The notes: generated from the sequence alone by a model not told the origin. 59,886 nucleotides of DNA from Chloroflexota bacterium (GCA_030447745.1 JAUJOH010000001.1:301139-361024), one strand, 5' to 3'; positions 1-17,633 are shown, counted from the first letter of the stretch. Program-made: numbers and translations.

Positions 1-514
1 CGCCCGTGGCCGTAGTCGCGTGCACTACCACTCCGAGCGTTATCCGCCGCGGATCGAGCGTCATATCGCCGTTCTCGACGCTGTGCCAGCCGCCCGCCAT
101 GCGACCGTAGGCGCATCGTCGCGCCGCTGCACACCTTGAGGCACCTCGCTGTGACGGACCCAGCGCGTGGATACCGCTGCCACCGTTACGCCGCGAGCGA
201 AGCGGCACTGACGCGGGATCCGTGGCCGCGGACGCCACGCGGCTCGCGGTCCGGGCCGAAGTCACGCCCGTATCACTGGGAGTGTTATTCCGCGCGGAAC
301 GATCGTGACACCAGCGTCTTCCGCCCTCGCCGGGACCCCGGCGATGCGACCCAGTGGGCATCAGCGCGACGCGGCGGCCCCCCGCCGCCGCCGGCGGGGG
401 CGGTTATACCGGGCGATGCGCCAGAGATAGCACTCGGGCGAATTCGATGGTGCAGAAGCGGGGGCACCGCCGCAGGACCGGCCGCGCCGGCGCGCCGGGG
501 CCCTCAGCGCGAGG
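1..514. other. No gene recognised at the left edge
   Basis: I see no credible coding region here; every open frame is an arginine/proline-rich translation typical of non-coding GC-rich DNA. The stretch holds a strong inverted repeat at 379-400 (arms CCCCCGCCG and CGGCGGGGG, 4-base loop) and a 12-base perfect palindrome at 487-498 just beyond the end of the minus-strand membrane-protein gene. An RNA gene cannot be excluded, but no tRNA-like cloverleaf was apparent. Confidence 0.5.
481..503 (-). terminator. GC-rich hairpin after the gatB operon
   Basis: The palindrome CCGGCGCGCCGG (487-498) lies 17 bases past the stop of the last minus-strand gene, flanked by further complementary GC bases. 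There is no T-tract, so this is either a weak intrinsic terminator or an RNA 3' end stabiliser. The position is the main argument. Confidence 0.35.
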
Positions 515-786
515 TCAGCGGATGGCGAACGCGGCCAGCACCAACAGAAAGCCGATGCCCACGATCGCGCCCCCGGTGCGCGCCTGCCGCCGGAGCAGGT
601 CCATCGCGACGGAGGCGCCCGTCGGTGACGAGCTTCGCACCCCGCCACGCCACGACTGGTAGCGGGCAACGTTCTGGTCCTGCGCGCGGAGCGCCTGCAG
701 GCGTTCCCACGGTCCGCGGGCACGCGTGTAGCCGAGCGCGATGAGCGCGACGCCGGCGCCAAGGAGCGCCAGGTTGAGGAGTCCCA

Positions 787-787
<1 letters not shown>
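515..787 (-). CDS. Small two-helix membrane protein, family unknown
   Basis: A 90-residue protein starting at a GTG that shares its first base with the TAG stop of gatB, so it is probably translationally coupled. Residues 1-20 (GLLNLALLGAGVALIALGY) and about 71-89 (TGGAIVGIGFLLVLAAFAI) are hydrophobic and look like two transmembrane helices. Between them lies a basic and polar loop of about 50 residues (RARGPWERLQAL...). I recognise no domain or catalytic motif. It is the last gene of the gat operon and is followed by a GC hairpin. Hydrophobicity pattern, length and tight coupling argue that it is a real gene; the function is unknown. Confidence 0.6.
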
Positions 788-2285
<1,498 letters not shown>

Positions 2286-2289
<4 letters not shown>

Positions 2290-2375
2290 GGCGTGACCCC
2301 CCGGGCCGCGACGTAGCTCCGCTCCGCGCCTACCAGCGCGGCGGTCATGCCCGTCAGGGCCAGGAGCAGTCCCAT
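2286..2375 (-). CDS. Possible 29-residue hydrophobic leader ORF before gatB
   Basis: An ATG at 2375 opens a 29-codon frame whose TGA overlaps the gatB GTG start (GTGA overlap). The first 17 residues (MGLLLALTGMTAALVGA) are hydrophobic and would form one membrane helix, with a short polar tail. There is no obvious ribosome-binding site. It might be a real microprotein, a coupling ORF that helps translation enter gatB, or chance. The evidence is only the exact overlap and the hydrophobic character. Confidence 0.3.
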
Positions 2376-2435
2376 CTCGCGCGTCAGTTTCGCACACGCC
2401 GCCGGAGGTGGGCCGCCCGGCGACCGGTGCCGCGG

Positions 2436-3685
2436 TCAGTCCCGGTGCCGCTCGACGAACCGGCCGATCCGAACCAGCGCTTCCTCGAGCTCGTCGTACG
2501 CCGTGGCGTAGCAGGCCCGGACGTGGCCCTCGCCGGACGGCCCGAACGCCCCGCCCGGGACGACCGCGACCCGCTCCTCCTCGAGCAGCCGCGTCGCGAA
2601 GGCCTCGGCATCCATCCCGGTCGACGTGATCTGCGGAAAGGCATAGAACGCGCCCCGGGGTTCGAACGTCCTGAGCCCGAGGCCGTTCAGCCCGTCGACC
2701 AGGAGCCGCCGGCGCCGGTCGTACTCGGCGAGCATCCGCTCCACGTCCGGCTCGCCGTCGGTGAGGGCCACGAGCGCCGCGTCCTGTGCGGTCGTCGGCG
2801 CGGACATGATCCCGTACTGGTGGACCTTGACGATGCCCTCGAGGATCGGCGCCGGTGCCGCCAGGTACCCGACCCGCCAGCCGGTCATCGCGTAGGCCTT
2901 CGAGAAGCCGCCCATCAGGATCGTCCGCTCGCGCATCCCGGGGAGCGCACTCATCGCGCGATGACGGTACGAGCCGTACGCGAGCCGATCGTAGATCTCG
3001 TCGCTGTACACGAGGAGGTCGTGGCGGTCGGCGATCGCCGCGAGCTCATCCTGCACGTGGTCCGGGAGCACGGCGCCGGTCGGGTTGCACGGGTAGCCCA
3101 GGAAGAGCGCCTTGGTCCGCGGCGTGATCGCCGCCTCGACGGCGGCCGGATCGAGCGCGAAGTCGTCCTCGAGCCGGGTGGCGACGTGCCGCACGACGCC
3201 ACCCGCGAAGACGACGGCCGGCGCGTAGGCGACGTAGGACGGCTCGTGGAGGATCACCTCGTCGCCGGGATCGCAGGTCGCGCGCAGGGCCAGGTCGACC
3301 GCCTCGGACGCGCCGACGGTGATGAGCAGCTCGCGCTCCGGGTCGTACGCGACGCCGTAGCGCCGCTCGAGATGCCCGGCGAGCGCGCGGCGGGCTCGAG
3401 CGTTCCGTAGTTCGAGGTGTAGTGCGTCCGCCCCGAGCGGAGCGACTCGACCCCCGCCTCCACGATCGCGCGGGGCGTGTCGAAGTCCGGCTCCCCCACC
3501 CCGAGGCTGATGACGTCGTCCATCGTGGCCAGGATGTCGAAGAAGCGGCGGATCCCGGACGGTGGCACGGCCCGCACGCGCTGGGCGAGGGCGCGCTCGG
3601 CGAGCGGCGTACGGGTCGGTCCATCGCGGACGGCGTCGGTCGTGGCGAGGGACGGCTCTGAGCCGGCCGCCGTTGGCGTCGTCAT
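2436..3685 (-). CDS. Class I/II PLP-dependent aminotransferase (frameshifted)
   Basis: A fold-type I aminotransferase of the AspC/PatA kind, probably acting on aspartate or an aromatic or branched amino acid; the substrate cannot be read from sequence. The N-terminus with MDDVISLGVGEPDFDTP is read from ATG 3685, which overlaps the gatA stop as ATGA. The rest, including YPCNPTGAVL, VYSDEIYDRL and the PLP-lysine segment GGFSKAYAMTGWRVGY, lies in another frame. The shift is one missing base near 3393, just after the codons for HYTSNYGTLE. Restored length is about 416 residues, normal for the family. Because all motifs downstream are conserved, I think the lesion is a recent mutation or sequencing error rather than old decay. 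Its place between gatA and gatB is unusual. Confidence 0.85.
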
Positions 3686-5271
3686 GCGGGGACCGGCCGG
3701 CCGGCCGACGGTCCGCGCGTGGCCGGGTTGTCCGCCAGGGCGAGCTCGGCCGGCTCGGCGCCTCGCCACTCCGCGTCCGCGGTGAGCGCCTCGTAGCCGC
3801 GGCCGAGTCGCAGGAGCTCCAGCTCGGACCAGGCCGGGCCGATCAGCTGGAGCCCGACCGGCAGGCCGTCCGACAGGCCGCACGGGATCGACAGGCCCGG
3901 CAGCCCCGCCATGTTGACCGGCAGGGTGCAGGCGTCGGACAGGTACATCGACACCGGGTCCGCCATCCGGGCGCCCATCGGGAAGGCGACCGTCGGCGAC
4001 GTCGGCGCGACGAGGGCGTCGAACCCCGCCTCGAACAGGGCGTCGAAGTCGCCCTTGATGAGCGTCCGGACCTTCTGGGCCTTCAGGTAGTAGGCGTCGT
4101 AGTAGCCCGCGGACAGCGCGTAGGTGCCCAGCATGATCCGCCGCTTGACCTCCGCGCCGAAGCCCTCGCCGCGGGTCCGCAGGTAGTTGCCGAGCGTGTC
4201 GCCGTCACCCAGCCGCGGCCCGTACCGGATCCCGTCGTACCGGGCGAGGTTGGCCGATGCCTCCGCCGGCGCGACGATGTAGTAGGTCGCGAGCCCGTAG
4301 TCGGTGTGTGGCAGCGAGACCTCCTCGACCGTCGCGCCGGCCGCCTCGAGCGCGGCGACCGCCTGGCGGACTCTTGCCTCGACGCCCGGCTCCATGCCCG
4401 CCACGAAGTACTCGCGCGGGAGCCCCAGGCGTTTGCCGCGCAACGACGCCGCGGCCTCGTCGTCGTCGGCGAGCGCCAGGAGCTCATCGGGGACCGGCAC
4501 CGGTGCCGACGTCGAGTCGCGCGGGTCGCGGCCCGCGACCGCGTGCAGGACGGCCGCCGCGTCGCGCACGTCGCGGCCGAACGGGCCGATCTGGTCGAGC
4601 GAGCTCGCGAACGCCACGATCCCGTACCGGCTCACCCGGCCGTAGGTCGGCTTCAGGCCGACGATCCCGGTCAGCGCCGCGGGCTGGCGGATCGAGCCGC
4701 CCGTATCCGTGCCGATCGAGTACGGCACGTGGAACGCGGCGACGGCGCTCGCCGATCCGCCCGACGAGCCGCCCGGCACCCGGTCGAGGGCCCACGGATT
4801 GGCGGTCGGACCGAACGCCGAGTGCTCCGTCGACGAGCCCATCGCGAACTCGTCCATGTTCGTCTTGCCGAGGATCACCGCGCCGGCGTCGCGCAGCCGC
4901 TCCGTGATGTGCGCGTCGTACGGGGCGAGGTAGCCCTCGAGGATCCGGGAGCCGGCCGTGCACTGGACGCCGCGGACGGAGACGAGGTCCTTGAGCGCGA
5001 CCGGAAGGCCGAGCAGCGGGTGGAGCCCGTCGAGCGCGGCGCGGTCCCTGCGCGCCGCCGTGAGCTTGCGGTCGGCCTCATCGGCGGCCGCCAGCGCGCC
5101 GTCGCGATCGAGCGTCAGCCACGCGTTCAGGGCGGGGTTCTGCCGCTCCGCGAGCTCGAGGTGCGCCTCGATCACTTCCCTCGCAGACACCTCGCCGGAG
5201 CGAAGCGCGGCGCCCAGCGCCGCTCCCGAGCGACGCGTGAGATCGTCCGCTGAACCGCCGGACGTGCTCAT
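3682..5271 (-). CDS. gatA: Asp-tRNA(Asn)/Glu-tRNA(Gln) amidotransferase subunit A
   Basis: GatA is the glutaminase of GatCAB and belongs to the amidase signature family. The Ser-cisSer-Lys triad can be placed: Lys94 in LPVALKDLVSV, the cis-Ser in GGSSGGSA (167-174) and the nucleophile Ser193 in TDTGGSIRQPA. The 529-residue length is slightly longer than typical (about 485), with a tail after the usual end. Both ends overlap neighbours by four bases (ATGA with gatC upstream and with the aminotransferase downstream), showing one transcription and translation unit. The reading frame is intact. In most bacteria the order is gatC-gatA-gatB; here an aminotransferase is inserted before gatB. Confidence 0.96.
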   Translation of the reverse strand: MSTSGGSADDLTRRSGAALGAALRSGEVSAREVIEAHLELAERQNPALNAWLTLDRDGALAAADEADRKLTAARRDRAALDGLHPLLGLPVALKDLVSVRGVQCTAGSRILEGYLAPYDAHITERLRDAGAVILGKTNMDEFAMGSSTEHSAFGPTANPWALDRVPGGSSGGSASAVAAFHVPYSIGTDTGGSIRQPAALTGIVGLKPTYGRVSRYGIVAFASSLDQIGPFGRDVRDAAAVLHAVAGRDPRDSTSAPVPVPDELLALADDDEAAASLRGKRLGLPREYFVAGMEPGVEARVRQAVAALEAAGATVEEVSLPHTDYGLATYYIVAPAEASANLARYDGIRYGPRLGDGDTLGNYLRTRGEGFGAEVKRRIMLGTYALSAGYYDAYYLKAQKVRTLIKGDFDALFEAGFDALVAPTSPTVAFPMGARMADPVSMYLSDACTLPVNMAGLPGLSIPCGLSDGLPVGLQLIGPAWSELELLRLGRGYEALTADAEWRGAEPAELALADNPATRGPSAGRPVPA

Positions 5272-5580
5272 CCCGGCGTTCGTCCCGACCCCTCGAGGAT
5301 GGCCGGCACGACGATGAACCCGTCGCGATGCTCGGCCGCGTTGCGCAGCACCTCGGCGGCGGGCAGCGATGGACGCGGCTCGTCCTCGCGCAGGATGTTC
5401 TCGAGCGCGATCGTCTGGGCCGTCGGCGGGATCGCCTCCGTGTCGAGCTGCGCCAGAACGGCGTACTGGTCGAGGATGTGGTTCAGCTCACCCTCGAGCC
5501 GCCCGCAGCTCCGCGTCCGACAGACCGAGGCGGGCGAGGTGGGCGACGTGCTCGACCTCGGGGCGCGAAAGGGTGGCCAT
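5268..5580 (-). CDS. gatC: Asp-tRNA(Asn)/Glu-tRNA(Gln) amidotransferase subunit C (frameshifted)
   Basis: GatC is the small helical belt that stabilises the GatA-GatB pair. The start ATG 5580 gives MATLSRPEVEHVAHLARLGL and SDAELR, then the frame breaks. One surplus G in the run at 5502-5504 separates this from the continuation RLEGELNHILDQYAVL, which then runs to the TGA overlapping gatA. With that base removed the product is 103 residues, the normal GatC size. The gene is essential where no GlnRS or AsnRS exists, so a sequencing or assembly error in the homopolymer is the simplest explanation. A TATCAT box lies eight bases before the ATG, suggesting a leaderless transcript that opens the operon. 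Confidence 0.85.
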
Positions 5581-5587
5581 CGCGGCG

Positions 5588-5593
5588 ATGATA
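5588..5593 (-). promoter_or_regulatory. Leaderless-type -10 box of gatC
   Basis: On the minus strand TATCAT ends seven bases before the gatC ATG, so transcription should begin at or next to the start codon. No -35 hexamer is visible. The same arrangement recurs at ligA, pcrA, the GNAT gene and the nitrilase gene. Confidence 0.5.
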
Positions 5594-5620
5594 GCCGCGC
5601 GCGACGGTCCCAGGCGCGGC

Positions 5621-5626
5621 TAGCAT
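5621..5626 (+). promoter_or_regulatory. Leaderless-type -10 box of the GNAT gene
   Basis: TAGCAT lies seven bases before the GTG at 5634 on the plus strand, back to back with the gatC promoter in a 53-base divergent spacer. Confidence 0.45.
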
Positions 5627-5633
5627 CCTTCCC

Positions 5634-6409
5634 GTGTCGCCGACCATTCGCCCGATGAGCACGTCCGACGTCGGAGCCGCGACGGAGGCGGTCCTCCGCG
5701 GCGAATGGGGCAACCGCCGCGAGTTCTTCGCCTGGGCGGTTGGTCACGCGCGACGTCGCGATGGCCGGTGAGGTCGTCGTCGGGACGGCGGTCGGCACCG
5801 CGAGCGGTCGCGCCGGCTGGATCGGCGCGGTCTTCGTCGACGCGGCGTGGCGCGGTCGCGGGCTGGGCCGCGCGCTGACCGAAGAGGCGGACGAGACCGC
5901 CGGCTGCGCCACCCTCGTCCTCGCTCTACGAGCGGATGGGGTTCCGCTACGACACCTCGTACCAGACGCTGGAGGCGCCGGGCACCGCAGGCGGCGGCCG
6001 GCCGCTCAGCCCATGGCGACCCGCCGACCTCGACGAGATGGCGATGCTCGACGGAGACGCGACCGGCGAGGATCGGCGGCACCTGCTGGTCGCCTTTCGA
6101 CTCGGCGCGGGTCCTGCGCGGCTCGGACGGCGGCCTGCGCGGCTTCGTCGTCCGCGCGCCGTGGGGCGGCGGGGCGACGATCGCCCCCGACTCGACCGAT
6201 GCCGGCGTGATCCTCGACGCGCGCCGGGCAGCAGCCGGGCCAGGGCGACGGGTCCGGCGGGCGTGCTGAGCGCCAACGTCGGCGCGGCCGACCGGCTCGA
6301 GCGCCTCGGCTGGCAGCCGTCGTGGCACGCGCCGCGGCTCGTGCGGGGCGAGCCGCTCGCGTGGCGGCCGGAGGCGATCTGGGGCCAGTTCAACCACGCG
6401 ATCGGGTGA
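5634..6409 (+). pseudogene. GNAT family N-acetyltransferase, multiply frameshifted
   Basis: From GTG 5634 the sequence TIRPMSTSDVGAATEA, then WIGAVFVDAAWRGRGLGRAL (the acetyl-CoA-binding region, RGRGLGRAL matching the Q/RxxGxG/A loop), MGFRYDTSYQTLEAP, LRGFVVRAPWGGGATIAP and a C-terminal ERLGWQPSWHAPRLVRGE follow each other in order, but in different plus-strand frames. At least three or four indels are needed to join them, near 5730-5760, 5920, 6110 and 6230. The pieces look like one or two GNAT modules of about 255 residues. Substrate unknown. It is the only plus-strand gene in the first 33 kb. Either a genuine decaying gene or an error-dense patch. Confidence 0.7.
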
Positions 6410-6499
6410 GCGCCGGCCCGCGCGTGGCGACCGCCGGGTGGTCGGCTGGTGAACCGCGCGGCGCGCGGGATGGGGAGTGGCCCGTGGGTCGGTTCGCGC

Positions 6500-12572
<6,073 letters not shown>

Positions 12573-12578
12573 GCCGGA

Positions 12579-12584
12579 ATTGTA
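12579..12584 (-). promoter_or_regulatory. Leaderless-type -10 box of pcrA
   Basis: TACAAT on the minus strand, followed by six bases and the GTG start of pcrA. It matches the consensus at five of six positions. No -35 element is seen. Confidence 0.55.
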
Positions 12585-12762
12585 GTCGGGGACCCCTCAC
12601 CGGCGGCTTCACTCGACCGTCCGCACCCGCAGAAGCGGCGCTCATCGTCGACGCTCGCGTGGGCCGGCTTCGCCCGTGCTTCGGCCCCTCATCCACGCTG
12701 AGCGGCTCCGCGACGTGCGAGCGTGCCGGAGCGAGCCGCCCAGGATGCAGCAGGGGCCGAGA

Positions 12763-13716
12763 TCAGCGCTCGCTTGTGCGAGAGCCGCTCAGTCGGACTG
12801 AGGACGCGAACCAGTCGCTCGTGGGCCGTGCGCCCGGAGCGCCGGCGTCGAACATGCGCCCAGAGCGCGGCAGTCGGGAGCCGAGATCACGCTCCGCCCC
12901 GCAAACCGGGGCGCGGGCCCGCGTTGCGAGCGCGGCGCGGCCGCCCCGCCGCGGGGGGGGCGCCTGGTCCGCGGGTGGCTCTTCGATCCCGACGGCCTCG
13001 TCCCACTTGGTCGTGTCGAACGTCACGTCGATCGAGCCCTGCTCCGGCATGTCCGCCGAGAACGCCAGTCTCGAGATCCGGAGCGAGTCCTTCTCGACGC
13101 CGATCGTCAACCTGAACGACGACCCGGCAAGCTCCGCATCCGGCGGCGCCGAGGCGAGCGCGGCCAGCTCCTCCGCGCTCATGTCGAACTCGACGTTGTA
13201 GCAGTCCTTGTTGTCACCGCAGCTCGAGTCGGCCACCTTCGTCGGGCTGATCCCGCGCGTCGCCAGCGCCTTGCGGACGCCCTCGGCCACCTTGGCCGGA
13301 TCCGTCACCTCGTCGACCGATACCTGGTCCGCGACCTGCTTCTGGTACTGGGCGCCCGTCAGGCTGGTCTTGAAATAGCTCGTGGTGCCGACCTGGATCA
13401 CCTCGCCGGACAGGCCGAGGAAGGCCGGCGCGCTGAACGTGGCGCGGAGCTTCTTGCCGGCGATGTCGACATCGCCCTCGGCCGTCGTGCCATCGAGCTC
13501 GAAGTCGGAGGCCTGGCCGGTGCCCATCAGGTCCGCGTTGAAGGAGCCCGTGACCGTGGCCTGGAAGTGGACGCTCTTGGCCTTGAGCGTCGCCTCGACT
13601 GCCTTCGTCAGGATCTCCTTCGGATCGGTCAGCGCCGGGGCAACGGGCGTGGGGCTGCAGGCGGCGATGGTCAGTGACGCGACCAGCGCCACGAACAGCC
13701 AGGGTCGGCGGGGCAT
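12763..13716 (-). CDS. LppX/LprAFG-like lipoprotein (C-terminus doubtful)
   Basis: A secreted lipoprotein of the LppX_LprAFG fold, a family known in actinobacteria to carry lipids across the envelope. It has a signal peptide with lipobox TIAAC and lipidated Cys20. The mature part has family traits: KAVEATLKAKSVHFQATVTG, ATFSAPAFLGLSGEVI, YFKTSLTGAQYQK and FRLTIGVEKDSLRISRLAFS. ATG 13716 has GGAG six bases upstream, and a TTGACA at 13773-13778 may be its -35. The family domain ends near EEPPADQ at about 12975. The remaining 70 residues, after an eight-G run at 12953-12960, are Arg/Ala-rich and run through small inverted repeats, so the true stop is probably lost by a homopolymer error. Confidence 0.75.
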   Translation of the reverse strand: MPRRPWLFVALVASLTIAACSPTPVAPALTDPKEILTKAVEATLKAKSVHFQATVTGSFNADLMGTGQASDFELDGTTAEGDVDIAGKKLRATFSAPAFLGLSGEVIQVGTTSYFKTSLTGAQYQKQVADQVSVDEVTDPAKVAEGVRKALATRGISPTKVADSSCGDNKDCYNVEFDMSAEELAALASAPPDAELAGSSFRLTIGVEKDSLRISRLAFSADMPEQGSIDVTFDTTKWDEAVGIEEPPADQAPPPRRGGRAALATRARAPVCGAERDLGSRLPRSGRMFDAGAPGARPTSDWFASSVRLSGSRTSER

Positions 13717-14013
13717 GGGTTCTCCATTCGTAGCGGTGACGGTCGCGCTAGCGTCCCAAGGGCCGGACGTGCTGTCAACCAACCACAGCCGCCTGATCCG
13801 CCCACCGGCCGGCGCCCGGCCGTGGCCGAGCCGCAGCGTGGCGGACATCGGCCGGCGTTCACCAGGCGGGCGATCCGCAGGTTCCGTTGCGGAGCCGTGG
13901 GCGCAGCTGGCGGCGCCGCAGCGCGACGCCACGCTTCGTGCACACGCCGGATGTTCACGAATGGGGTCGCGGCCGTCGGCCCGGGCCTCTCCGGATGTTC
14001 GGATGGGTCGCGA
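13717..14013. other. Spacer between lipoprotein gene and groEL
   Basis: No credible gene. It contains the possible lipoprotein promoter (TTGACA at 13778..13773, weak -10), and, next to the groEL stop, a GGCCCGGGCC palindrome at 13978-13987 between two copies of a short direct repeat. Confidence 0.5.
13947..14012. repeat. Short direct repeat after groEL
   Basis: CCGGATGTTC followed by an imperfect (g)ATGGG(G)TCGCG occurs at 13947-13971 and again at 13991-14012, with a 10-base GC palindrome between. It may be part of the groEL 3' end structure; no mobile-element signature is seen. Confidence 0.5.
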
Positions 14014-15723
<1,710 letters not shown>

Positions 15724-16038
15724 CTAGTCCTGGACGATCGCCAGCACGTCCTTCTGGCTGACGATGAGGAGATCCTCGCCGTCGGCCTTGAACTCGGTCC
15801 CGGCGTACTTCGCGTAGAGGACCTTGTCGCCCTCCTTGACGTCCATCGACTCGCGCTTCCCGTCGTCCAGGATCCGTCCGGGACCCGCCGCCAGGATGGT
15901 TCCCTCCTGCGGCTTCTCCTTCGCGGTGTCGGGCAGGACGATGCCCGTCTTGGTCATCTCCTCCCGGGGCGTCGGCTTGACGACGACGCGATCGCCCAGC
16001 GGGCGAAGCTTGGTCGCAGAGGCAGTGGCGGTGGCCAA
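15724..16038 (-). CDS. groS: Co-chaperonin GroES
   Basis: The 10-kDa lid of the GroEL chamber. The core [19 protein letters not shown], the mobile loop region with [17 protein letters not shown], and [21 protein letters not shown] plus the ending DVLAIVQD are intact. I chose the TTG at 16038 because an AGGAGG lies nine bases upstream; it gives 104 residues. An ATG at 16101 in frame would add 21 Arg-rich residues without a ribosome-binding site. It is the first gene of the CIRCE-controlled groESL operon, with an untranslated leader of about 170 bases. Confidence 0.95.
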   Translation of the reverse strand: MATATASATKLRPLGDRVVVKPTPREEMTKTGIVLPDTAKEKPQEGTILAAGPGRILDDGKRESMDVKEGDKVLYAKYAGTEFKADGEDLLIVSQKDVLAIVQD

Positions 16039-16206
16039 GGTGCGTACCCTCCTCGGACGGCCATGGGCCGTCGCGCGTTGTTCGGTTCCGGCGTCGTCCA
16101 CCGCATGGCGGACGCGAGCCCCGGTGACGTTGATGAACCGCCGCGGCGGATGGTCGGACCTCCGAGCCCGGGTTGGTGGGCCGCTGGTCGACCGTCTTCG
16201 CGGTGC

Positions 16207-16233
16207 TTAGCACTCTCCTCTCGAGAGTGCTAA
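16207..16233. promoter_or_regulatory. CIRCE operator (HrcA site)
   Basis: A perfect inverted repeat TTAGCACTC-N9-GAGTGCTAA, the canonical CIRCE element bound by the HrcA repressor. It lies just downstream of the groES promoter -10, covering the likely transcription start. Expression of groESL should therefore rise on heat shock when GroEL is titrated away from HrcA. Confidence 0.96.
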
Positions 16234-16234
16234 G

Positions 16235-16264
16235 AGACTAGTGGAAACGGGGCTCGGATGTCAA
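16235..16264 (-). promoter_or_regulatory. Sigma-A-type promoter of groESL
   Basis: On the minus strand TTGACA (16264..16259), an 18-base spacer and TAGTCT (16240..16235). The -10 touches the CIRCE element, as expected for HrcA repression. Confidence 0.75.
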
Positions 16265-16384
16265 CCCGATGTGCAGCTCCAGTGCGCCGATCACGCCCCG
16301 CCGGAGGCGCGCCGGGAACCCGGCCGGGTCCGTTGAGGGCGCCGCGCATTTCTCGATCGAGGACGGAGCTGAGGCGGATCCCGA

Positions 16385-17212
16385 TCATCGCGCCCTCCCT
16401 CGCCTGAAGATCCCGTCGTAGGCAGCCACGAGACGCTCGCCGAGCTCGTCCGGATTGGCACCTCGGGCGTCCCCGAGCCACGCCGCGGTGATGGACACGT
16501 ACTGTGGCTCGTTCCGCGAGCGCGGCGCGCCCGGCGGTGCCAGAAAGGGCGAATCGGTCTCGACCAGGACGCGATCGACGGGCACGAGCGACGCGACCTC
16601 CGCCGACGTCTCCTCGCCTGGCCGGAACACGAGGCCCGAGAAAGACAGCGCCAGACCCAGGTCCAGCACGGCTCGCGCGTAGTCGACCGGGCCCGAGTAC
16701 GAGTGGATCACCGCCGGCGGCCGCCCGCCGAACGCGGCCGCGACGCTGGCGCCGCCGAACCCCGCGTCGCGGAGCTCCCCGAGCAGCGCGTCCTGGGCGT
16801 CACGGCGACCTTCGGCGGAGCGGCAGTGCAGGATCGCCGGCTTGCCCGTGTCGATCGCCAGCGCGAGGTTCCGCCGCAGGGTGCGGCGCTGGTCCTCGAT
16901 CGGTGAGAAGACCCGGTCGAAGTCCAGACCCGTCTCGCCGATCGCGACCACCCGCGGGTCCGGGCCGAACCCGGCGAGCCGCCGCCATCCAGCTTCGTCG
17001 ACCTTCGCCGCGTCGTGTGGGTGGACGCCGTGGGCCGGGTCCAGCCAGGTTAAGCGTTCGACCAGCGCGAGGGCGGGGTGGGACGCGCGGGGGCCCCCGC
17101 CGGGCGGGGGGGGGCGCGCGCCGCCGGCCCGCCGGTCGCCGCCGACGACGAGCTCGACGTCGGCGCCGAAGCGGTCGGCCTGGAGATGGCAGTGAGAATC
17201 GACGAGGCGCAC
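16385..17212 (-). CDS. tatD: TatD-family metal-dependent hydrolase
   Basis: TIM-barrel DNase/hydrolase binding two metals. Ligands visible: His7 and His9 in DSHCHL, Glu93 in IGETGLD, His129 in ILHCRSAE, His170 in VIHSYSG and Asp220 in ETDSPFL. 275 residues, normal length, GTG start at 17212. The stretch around residues 25-43 (GDRRAGGARPPPPGGGPRAS) has lost the expected strand-loop character. It coincides with runs of C and G at 17088-17114, so base calls there are suspect although the frame is kept. tatD commonly sits beside metG; here a VOC gene lies between. Confidence 0.88.
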   Translation of the reverse strand: MRLVDSHCHLQADRFGADVELVVGGDRRAGGARPPPPGGGPRASHPALALVERLTWLDPAHGVHPHDAAKVDEAGWRRLAGFGPDPRVVAIGETGLDFDRVFSPIEDQRRTLRRNLALAIDTGKPAILHCRSAEGRRDAQDALLGELRDAGFGGASVAAAFGGRPPAVIHSYSGPVDYARAVLDLGLALSFSGLVFRPGEETSAEVASLVPVDRVLVETDSPFLAPPGAPRSRNEPQYVSITAAWLGDARGANPDELGERLVAAYDGIFRRGRAR

Positions 17213-17270
17213 GGGGAGATGTTCGGGGATCCGGGCGCGGCGCGACCGCGGACCGTGCCCGCGCGCGAGC

Positions 17271-17633
17271 TCAGGACGCCGGCGGGTTCTCCCAGAGGCC
17301 GATCTCGCTGCCCTCCGAGTCGAGGAGCGCGGCGTAGCGGCCCATCCCCGGGATGTCCGTCGCCGGCTGGACGACGCCGCCGCCGTGCTCCTCGGCGGCG
17401 GCGATCGCGTCCTCGAGGCGGTCGACGGTGATGTACGCGCGGATCACCGAGCCGACCGATTCGCCACGCCGGCCAAGCCCACCGCCCGAGCCCTCGCCCG
17501 TCCGGAACAGGAAGTAGCCCGGGAACTCCTCCGTCTCGCTGAACTCCCAGCCGGCAACAGCCTCGTAGAACCGTCTCGCCCGGTCGACGTCGTCGGCCGG
17601 AAACTCGACGTGGGTGATCTCACCGCGTGCCAT
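17271..17633 (-). CDS. VOC family (glyoxalase/bleomycin resistance-like) protein
   Basis: A 120-residue single-module vicinal oxygen chelate protein. It starts GEITHVEFPADDVDRARRFYEAVAGWEF, the typical first beta-alpha-beta unit, and ends with ITVDRLEDAIAAAEEHGGGVVQ and GRYAALLDSEGSEIGLWE. The metal ligands of true glyoxalases would be the His in THVEF and the Glu in EIGLWE; both are present. AGGAGG lies five bases before the ATG, a strong ribosome-binding site. Substrate unknown; this subfamily includes many uncharacterised single-domain dimers. Confidence 0.85.
   Translation of the reverse strand: MARGEITHVEFPADDVDRARRFYEAVAGWEFSETEEFPGYFLFRTGEGSGGGLGRRGESVGSVIRAYITVDRLEDAIAAAEEHGGGVVQPATDIPGMGRYAALLDSEGSEIGLWENPPAS

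Noticed and set aside
3380-3410. Programmed frameshifting in the aminotransferase gene
   Set aside because: No slippery heptamer or downstream structure specific to the site, and similar one-base lesions occur in unrelated genes, which fits errors better.
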